Shown here: piece by piece, positions 6,640-11,292 of the stretch | Layout of the letters: each line of letters starts with the position of its first letter | Position numbering within the stretch: position 1 is the first letter of the stretch | DNA from: an uncultured Oscillospiraceae bacterium | GTDB lineage: Bacteria; Bacillota_A; Clostridia; Oscillospirales; Oscillospiraceae | Assembly (NCBI GenBank): GCA_947631215.1 | Contig: CANRKN010000068.1 | Span: 1 to 11,292, forward strand | DNA: 11,292 bases | Direction of reading: 5' to 3' | The notes under the pieces: model-generated | Database searches by the model: none | Seen by the model: only the letters and a program-made list of their open reading frames with translations | What the model was told of the DNA's origin: nothing | Made by a program: the position numbers and the translations under genes

Positions 6640-6642
6640 ACT
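6630..6642 (+). other. XerD-arm (XDS-like) 13-mer, copy 3, at the convergence point
   Basis: AATTATGTAAACT spans the last codons and stop of the PIG-V-like gene and opens the gene-free convergence region. Bases 6632-6642 are identical to the XerD arm of B. subtilis dif. Bases 6615-6631 do not resemble a XerC arm and central region. Genes to the left are on the + strand and those to the right on the - strand. Confidence 0.5.
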
Positions 6643-6753
6643 AACCTTTTTGTTGGCCTCGCAGAGTTCGCCGCCGCAGCGGCGAAAAAAGTGGGATGTT
6701 TTTTTCGGGGGCGTGTACCTCGGAAAAAACTCTCATCAGCCCGCAAACGTGAA

Positions 6754-6783
6754 CGCCCCCGTCCGTTCGGACGGGGGCGCTTT
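6754..6783. terminator. GC-rich hairpin, probable bidirectional terminator between convergent units
   Basis: An 11-bp perfect stem (CGCCCCCGTCC / GGACGGGGGCG) with a GTTC loop is followed on the + strand by CTTTGCGTT. On the - strand the following bases are only weakly T-rich. Its position between two convergent operons argues for termination, but the poor U-tract lowers confidence. Confidence 0.45.
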
Positions 6784-6807
6784 GCGTTGCAGCGGGCTGC
6801 AGCCTTC

Positions 6808-6836
6808 TCATTTGAAAGGCTCCGCCTTTCAAATGA
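6808..6836 (-). terminator. Perfect 13-bp hairpin immediately after rpsR
   Basis: Arms TCATTTGAAAGGC and GCCTTTCAAATGA flank a three-base loop and begin two bases beyond the rpsR stop codon (6839-6841). No U-tract follows on the - strand, so it may act as a 3' end stabiliser or RNA processing endpoint rather than as an intrinsic terminator. Confidence 0.45.
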
Positions 6837-6838
6837 CT

Positions 6839-7108
6839 TTAGTCGGCTACATAAGGCAGCAACGCGATCTGGCGGGCCTGCTTGATGGCCGTGGTCAGCT
6901 GGCGCTGATGCATAGCGCAGGTACCGGTGGTGCGGCGGGGCAGGATCTTGCCGCGCTCGGAGAGGTACTTGCGCAGCCGGGCGGTGTCCTTGTAGTCCAC
7001 GTGGGTCATCTTGTCCACGCAGAACTGGCACACCTTGCGGCGCTTGCGGGGCTTCGCCGGCGCGCGGCCGGTGGCGTCCGCAGGGGCATTGGCTTTATCG
7101 AAAGGCAT
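6839..7108 (-). CDS. rpsR: 30S ribosomal protein S18
   Basis: An 89-residue S18 with an Ala/Pro/Lys-rich N-terminal extension. Its core begins at [10 protein letters not shown] and continues through [49 protein letters not shown] and the terminal VAD. Cysteines of CQFC plus the later C and H of CAMHQ look like the zinc-binding form of S18. It assembles with S6 on the platform of the 30S subunit. It is the last gene of the rpsF-ssb-rpsR operon. GGAGG at 7118-7122 (read on the - strand) sits between the tandem stops of ssb and the start at 7108. A perfect hairpin follows the stop codon. Confidence 0.97.
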   Translation of the reverse strand: MPFDKANAPADATGRAPAKPRKRRKVCQFCVDKMTHVDYKDTARLRKYLSERGKILPRRTTGTCAMHQRQLTTAIKQARQIALLPYVAD

Positions 7109-7126
7109 TTCGCTTATCCTCCTTTA

Positions 7127-7606
7127 TCAAAATGGCAGGTCGCCGTCGCCGTCGTCCAGCTCGGAAAACGCGCTGTCCACGGCCGGGGCGTCGCTGTACC
7201 CGGCGTTGAAGCCGCCGGAAGCGGGCTTGGGGGCATAGCTGCCGGAGCCGGCAGAGGAGCCTGCATAGGACCCCTCCTCGCGGGAGCGCTTGCTCTCGCC
7301 GAAGTACACGTTGTCCGCCACGACCTCCGCAGTGGTGCGCCGGTTGTTGTCCCGGTCGGTCCACTCCCGCATCTGAAGCCGGCCGGACACGATGGCCATG
7401 CTCCCCTTCTGGAAGTACTTGGATACGAACTCCGCCGTTTTCCGCCAGGCCACGACGTCGATAAAATCGGTCTGACGTTCCTGGTTGTTACCGCTGAAGT
7501 CCCGGTCCACCGCCAGGCGGAAGGACGCCACCGGCGTCTGGGTCTGGGTGTAGCGCAGCTCGGGGTCACGGGTCAGACGGCCCATGATAACGATGTGGTT
7601 GAGCAT
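7127..7606 (-). CDS. ssb: Single-stranded DNA-binding protein
   Basis: A 159-residue SSB. The N-terminal OB fold covers residues ~1-107 (opening MLNHIVIMGRLTRDPELRYT, with DFIDVVAWRKTAEFVSKYFQKGSMAIVSGRLQ inside). It is followed by a Gly/Ser/Ala-rich flexible linker and the acidic tip ending GDGDLPF, which recruits repair and replication proteins. It binds single-stranded DNA as a tetramer during replication, repair and recombination. It lies between rpsF and rpsR, the usual Firmicutes arrangement. CGGAGGAC in the 12-base gap after rpsF (7611-7618) is the ribosome binding site. It ends with adjacent in-frame stops TGA TAA. The length and tail are typical for a housekeeping SSB. Confidence 0.97.
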   Translation of the reverse strand: MLNHIVIMGRLTRDPELRYTQTQTPVASFRLAVDRDFSGNNQERQTDFIDVVAWRKTAEFVSKYFQKGSMAIVSGRLQMREWTDRDNNRRTTAEVVADNVYFGESKRSREEGSYAGSSAGSGSYAPKPASGGFNAGYSDAPAVDSAFSELDDGDGDLPF

Positions 7607-7618
7607 CTTCGTCCTCCG

Positions 7619-7915
7619 TCAGTCCACGCGCAGCGTGATCAGACTGCGCATGATGCCGTCCGTGATGCCGAGCACACGGTCCAGCTCCGCCGGGAAAGCG
7701 GGATCGCTCGTGAACTTCACCAGCACGTAGTAGCCCTCGCCGATGTAGTTGATGGGGTAGGCCAGCTTCTGCTTGTCCTTGACCTCCATCTCATCGACTG
7801 TGCCGTGCTGCTCCACAAGCGCCTTGAACTTGTCGACGATAGCGGTGCGCTCCTCTTCCTCCAGATTGGGGTCGATGATGTACATCACTTCGTACTTCTC
7901 GCTTGTCTTCGCCAT
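7619..7915 (-). CDS. rpsF: 30S ribosomal protein S6
   Basis: A 98-residue S6 that partners S18 on the 30S platform. It opens MAKTSEKYEVMYIIDPNLEEEE and contains the family's KLAYPINYIGEGYYVLVKF strand, ending MRSLITLRVD. The frame is open 16 codons further upstream to an ATG at 7963, but the start at 7915 is chosen. AAAGGAGGTG (7921-7930, - strand) lies five bases before it, the protein length is then normal for S6, and the upstream extension has no S6 similarity. It is the first gene of rpsF-ssb-rpsR, transcribed from the promoter at 7998-8025 through a leader of about 75 bases holding two hairpins. Ribosomal control by S6:S18 through that leader is known in other Firmicutes, but the classic CCG-containing element is not obvious here. 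Confidence 0.96.
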   Translation of the reverse strand: MAKTSEKYEVMYIIDPNLEEEERTAIVDKFKALVEQHGTVDEMEVKDKQKLAYPINYIGEGYYVLVKFTSDPAFPAELDRVLGITDGIMRSLITLRVD

Positions 7916-7940
7916 TTGAGCACCTCCTTTTGGTCTAATG

Positions 7941-7992
7941 GCCCCTGTTGTCCCCAGGAGCAAGGAAATTGGCCCGACTTGACAGTCGAGCC
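7941..7992 (-). promoter_or_regulatory. Structured 5' leader of the rpsF operon (two hairpins)
   Basis: Read on the - strand, hairpin 1 (7992-7971) pairs GGCTCGACT with AGTCGGGCC over nine positions around GTCA and starts almost exactly at the predicted transcript 5' end. Hairpin 2 (7961-7941) pairs GCTCCTG with CAGGGGC around GGGACAA. Hairpin 1 is also followed on the + strand by TTTTTATT, so it could stop antisense transcription entering the promoter. An S6:S18-binding role is possible, but I do not see the conserved CCG feature of that RNA. Confidence 0.4.
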
Positions 7993-7997
7993 TTTTT

Positions 7998-8025
7998 ATT
8001 ATACCTATTTTCTTCCTTTTGTCAA
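7998..8025 (-). promoter_or_regulatory. Promoter of the rpsF-ssb-rpsR operon
   Basis: On the - strand TTGACA (8025-8020) and TATAAT (8003-7998) are both perfect consensus hexamers with a 16-base spacer. Flanking sequence is A/T-rich in contrast to the surrounding GC-rich DNA, as expected for a strong ribosomal-protein promoter. The start should fall near 7991, at the base of the first leader hairpin. Confidence 0.88.
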
Positions 8026-8040
8026 TTACTTTTTCACGGA

Positions 8041-8065
8041 GGCCCCCGCCGTTTTGGCGGGGGCC
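8041..8065 (-). terminator. GC-rich hairpin after the TPR/RCC1-like gene
   Basis: A perfect 10-bp stem, GGCCCCCGCC / GGCGGGGGCC, with a five-base loop lies 10 bases beyond the stop of the gene at 8075-9682. On the - strand it is followed by TCCGTGAAAAAG, with no U-tract, so classical intrinsic termination is doubtful. Position alone suggests a transcript end or an RNA-stabilising structure just before the rpsF promoter. Confidence 0.45.
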
Positions 8066-8074
8066 CGGTGTTCC

Positions 8075-9682
8075 TCAGTCTAACACGATGTTCTCCCAGG
8101 CGCTCACGTCCGGGGCGTTCTCCCCGGCGGCGACAGCCGTGCCGTCGGTCTTCACGCCCAGGGCGAACCCCCCGGCGGCCACGGCGGCGATGTCCGTCCA
8201 GCCGCTCACGTCGGGAGCAGGCTCCCCGGCGGTGACGACGGTGCCGTCGAACTTAAGGCCCAGGGCAAACCCATCCCCCGCGGCGATGGCCACGATGTCC
8301 GTCCAGCCGCTCACATCCGGGGCCTCCTGCCCCGGCGTCACGCTCACCGTAAGGGCCGTGCCGTCGGCGGTGAGGGCGAGGGCATAGTCCGGGCCCACGT
8401 CGATGGCGATGATATCCTTCCATTCGCTCACGTCCGGAGCGCCCACGCCGGCGGTGACCACCGTACCGTCCACCTTCAGCCCCAGGGCATAGGCGCTGTC
8501 CGCCGCGACGGCCACGATATCCGTCCATCCGCTCACGTCGGGGGCGGGCTCCTCGGGCGTGGACTGGCCTGCGGTCATGGCGGTGCCGTCGGTCCTGAGG
8601 GCCAGCAGATAGGACGCGGCGGAGAGGGCCTTCACGTCCGTCCAGCGCACGGCGTCGATGTCCCCGCCGTTGTCGCCGGTCACCCGGACGGTGCCGTTCT
8701 CGTGCAGGCACGCCATCCAGCCGTCTCCCAGGGCCACGGCCATGACGGGGCTGGCGCCCGTCTCATAATTATAGGTATCCTCCCCCACGGCCTGGGCCTG
8801 AGCGCCCCTGGCCAGCACGGCGGCGGCCATGGAGCCGGACACATCCACGGTCTGGCCCGCGGCCCGGGCCCACAGCTTCATGCTCCGCTCCTGGGCGTCG
8901 GCATAGTCCCCCAGGGCGTAATAGCCGATGGCCGCTGCGGCACTGCGGCCGCTGTCCGCCAGGGCCGTGGCCGCGGAATAGAGGGCCATGGGCACCCGTT
9001 GGGCGCTGTCGGCATAATCCCCCAGGGCCTGGTAGGCCTGCGCCGCGGCCACATAGTCCCCGGCGGCAAAGAGCTCCGCCGCCTCGCCGTAGGCCTTGGC
9101 GTTCTCCGCCTCCGTCTGGGCGTCCCGGGCCTCCTCGGCCCGGTCGGCGCTGTCGGCGTAATCCCCCAGGGCCTCGAAGGCCGCGATGGCCTTTTCATAC
9201 TCGCCGCCGGCGAACAGCTCCTCCGCCTCGTCATAGGCGTCGGCGTTGCGCTGGTCTATCCTCGCCTGGGTCAGTTCCGCCTGGGCGGGGCTGTCGGAAT
9301 AGTCCCCCAGGGCCTCAAAGGCAGCCAGGGCCCCCTCCAGGTCTCCGGCGTCCAGGAGCCCGGCCGCCTCGTCATAGGCCGCGGCGTGCTCCGCTTCCAC
9401 CTGGGCGTCCCGGGCCTGGGCCGCCTTATCGGCGCTGTCCTTATAATTGCCCAGGTCCTCAAAGGCCGTGATGGCCTCCTCGAAATTTCCGTCGGTCAGG
9501 GCTTTCTCGGCGATGGCGTAGCGGTTGTTGGGGATGACCACCTTCGTCACCACCACCGCCGCCGCGGCCAGCAGGATCAATATCGCCAGCACGATGACGC
9601 CCGTGGGCTTTTTCTTCTTCGGGGCCGGCTGTTCCTGTTCCGGCTGGGTCTGTTCCTGTGTGACCTTTTCCTGTTCGTCCAT
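8075..9682 (-). CDS. Membrane-anchored protein with TPR-like and RCC1-like repeats
   Basis: A 535-residue protein with three parts. Residues 1-26 are a Gln/Glu- then Lys-rich cytoplasmic tail, and 27-50 form one membrane helix, placing the rest outside the cell. Residues ~54-270 contain five TPR-like units, each ending in a variant of ALGDYADS (near 77, 124, 171, 219 and 256), mostly 47-48 residues apart. Residues ~315-535 contain RCC1-like beta-propeller repeats of the form APDVSGWTDIVAVAA then LGLKVDGTVVTAG. Units begin near 380, 415, 454, 489 and 523 (the last partial), with an earlier divergent one around WTDVKAL (347-353). Repeats of 34-39 residues are short for RCC1. Both repeat types mediate protein contacts, so a scaffold or surface role is likely, but function is unknown. 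AAAGGAGG five bases upstream supports the start. The gene stands alone between a promoter (9727-9755) and a hairpin (8041-8065). Confidence 0.85.
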   Translation of the reverse strand: MDEQEKVTQEQTQPEQEQPAPKKKKPTGVIVLAILILLAAAAVVVTKVVIPNNRYAIAEKALTDGNFEEAITAFEDLGNYKDSADKAAQARDAQVEAEHAAAYDEAAGLLDAGDLEGALAAFEALGDYSDSPAQAELTQARIDQRNADAYDEAEELFAGGEYEKAIAAFEALGDYADSADRAEEARDAQTEAENAKAYGEAAELFAAGDYVAAAQAYQALGDYADSAQRVPMALYSAATALADSGRSAAAAIGYYALGDYADAQERSMKLWARAAGQTVDVSGSMAAAVLARGAQAQAVGEDTYNYETGASPVMAVALGDGWMACLHENGTVRVTGDNGGDIDAVRWTDVKALSAASYLLALRTDGTAMTAGQSTPEEPAPDVSGWTDIVAVAADSAYALGLKVDGTVVTAGVGAPDVSEWKDIIAIDVGPDYALALTADGTALTVSVTPGQEAPDVSGWTDIVAIAAGDGFALGLKFDGTVVTAGEPAPDVSGWTDIAAVAAGGFALGVKTDGTAVAAGENAPDVSAWENIVLD

Positions 9683-9726
9683 AGCGGCCTCCTTTTTGGG
9701 CGTAGGTGTTTATCTTCTTACCATTG

Positions 9727-9755
9727 ATTATGACGGTCCCGGGCCCGGATGTCAA
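9727..9755 (-). promoter_or_regulatory. Promoter of the TPR/RCC1-like gene
   Basis: On the - strand TTGACA (9755-9750) and CATAAT (9732-9727) are separated by 17 bases that include the palindrome-like CCGGGCCCGGG. The -35 box lies ten bases beyond the T-tract of the nifJ terminator, so this gene has its own transcript start about 40 bases before its start codon. Confidence 0.8.
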
Positions 9756-9764
9756 GCCAGACCC

Positions 9765-9798
9765 ATAAAAAACCACCCCCGGCGTGAGCCGGGGGCGG
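9765..9798 (-). terminator. Rho-independent terminator of nifJ
   Basis: On the - strand the stem CCGCCCCCGGC / GCCGGGGGTGG (11 bp with one G-U) around TCAC is followed by TTTTTTAT. It lies 18 bases beyond the nifJ stop codon. This is the best intrinsic terminator in the window. Confidence 0.93.
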
Positions 9799-9816
9799 TG
9801 CGTTGGATATTGGAAA

Positions 9817-11292
<1,476 letters not shown>

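Larger units (their letters stand above)
6640..6838. repeat. Hairpin-rich gene-free convergence region, possible dispersed intergenic repeat
   Basis: About 200 bases between convergent genes hold consecutive dyads. Arms 6667-6674 / 6679-6686 form an 8-bp stem. Arms 6698-6710 / 6718-6730 form a 13-bp stem with two G-U pairs if the + strand is transcribed. Arms 6754-6764 / 6769-6779 form an 11-bp GC-rich stem with a GTTC loop. GGCTGCAGCC is at 6795-6804. Arms 6808-6820 / 6824-6836 form a perfect 13-bp stem two bases beyond the rpsR stop. A-runs and T-runs (6685-6690, 6699-6705) offer an alternative pairing. None has a long U-tract right after the stem. I see no convincing gene here. It probably serves as a two-way transcription barrier. 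Confidence 0.6.

Noticed and set aside
6615..6642. A complete dif site
   Set aside because: Only the XerD arm matches. The 11 bases where the XerC arm would lie (6615-6625) do not resemble it, so a dif recombination site or an integrated dif-using element is not supported.
6606..7031. 141-codon open - strand frame over the convergence region
   Set aside because: It overlaps rpsR in another frame and runs through the hairpins. No protein family is recognisable.
7916..7997. Canonical S6:S18-binding leader RNA
   Set aside because: Two hairpins exist, but the conserved CCG-containing bulge or loop described for that RNA is not visible, so only a generic structured leader is reported.
6062..8083. 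673-codon open frame on the + strand
   Set aside because: It crosses the end of the PIG-V-like gene, the hairpin region and the antisense of rpsR, ssb and rpsF. These are well-supported genes, so this frame is a shadow.
8420..9460. Direct DNA repeats that could be taken for a CRISPR or minisatellite
   Set aside because: They are in frame, imperfect and explained by the TPR-like and RCC1-like protein repeats. There are no repeat-spacer features.
8702..9727. 341-codon open frame on the + strand
   Set aside because: It is antisense to the TPR/RCC1-like gene. Its repeats merely mirror that gene's repeats, and its start has no ribosome binding site.

Overview
The window looks like a chromosomal segment of a strictly anaerobic, high-GC member of the Clostridia, probably Oscillospiraceae (Flavonifractor/Oscillibacter-like). 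The reasons are the pyruvate:ferredoxin oxidoreductase, the Firmicutes-type rpsF-ssb-rpsR operon, strong AGGAGG ribosome binding sites, GC-ended codons throughout, and DUF2975/XRE/DUF4173 and BlaI/M56 modules typical of Firmicutes. The genus call is an inference from style, not from a search.

Layout. The left half is transcribed on the + strand in two units. Unit 1 (196-2356) encodes a DUF2975 membrane protein, a small XRE regulator and a DUF4173 membrane protein. It is driven by a near-consensus promoter carrying two dyads and ends at an intrinsic terminator. Unit 2 (2462-6639) encodes a BlaI-family repressor, an M56/BlaR1-like membrane protease whose penicillin sensor is replaced by a Pro/Thr-rich tail, and two polytopic GT-C-like membrane glycosyltransferases. 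Its promoter carries two identical-arm 6-4-6 operators. The right half is on the - strand: rpsF-ssb-rpsR with its own promoter and structured leader, a membrane-anchored TPR plus RCC1-like repeat protein, and the C-terminal part of nifJ, which runs off the right edge. The two halves converge at 6640-6838, a gene-free patch made almost entirely of hairpins.

How the parts may work together. Units 1 and 2 look like two self-regulated envelope modules. In unit 2 the protease would inactivate the repressor and so release the glycosyltransferases; the protease's own Thr-rich extracellular tail is a plausible but untested substrate for them.

The least expected signal is at DNA level. The AT-rich 13-mer AATTATGTAAACT occurs three times in this GC-rich sequence, twice inside genes where it forces rare codons. 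It contains the XerD (RipX) arm of the B. subtilis dif site, without a XerC arm. These look like XerD-only binding sites of the kind linked to SMC unloading near the terminus. The third copy lies exactly where gene orientation flips.
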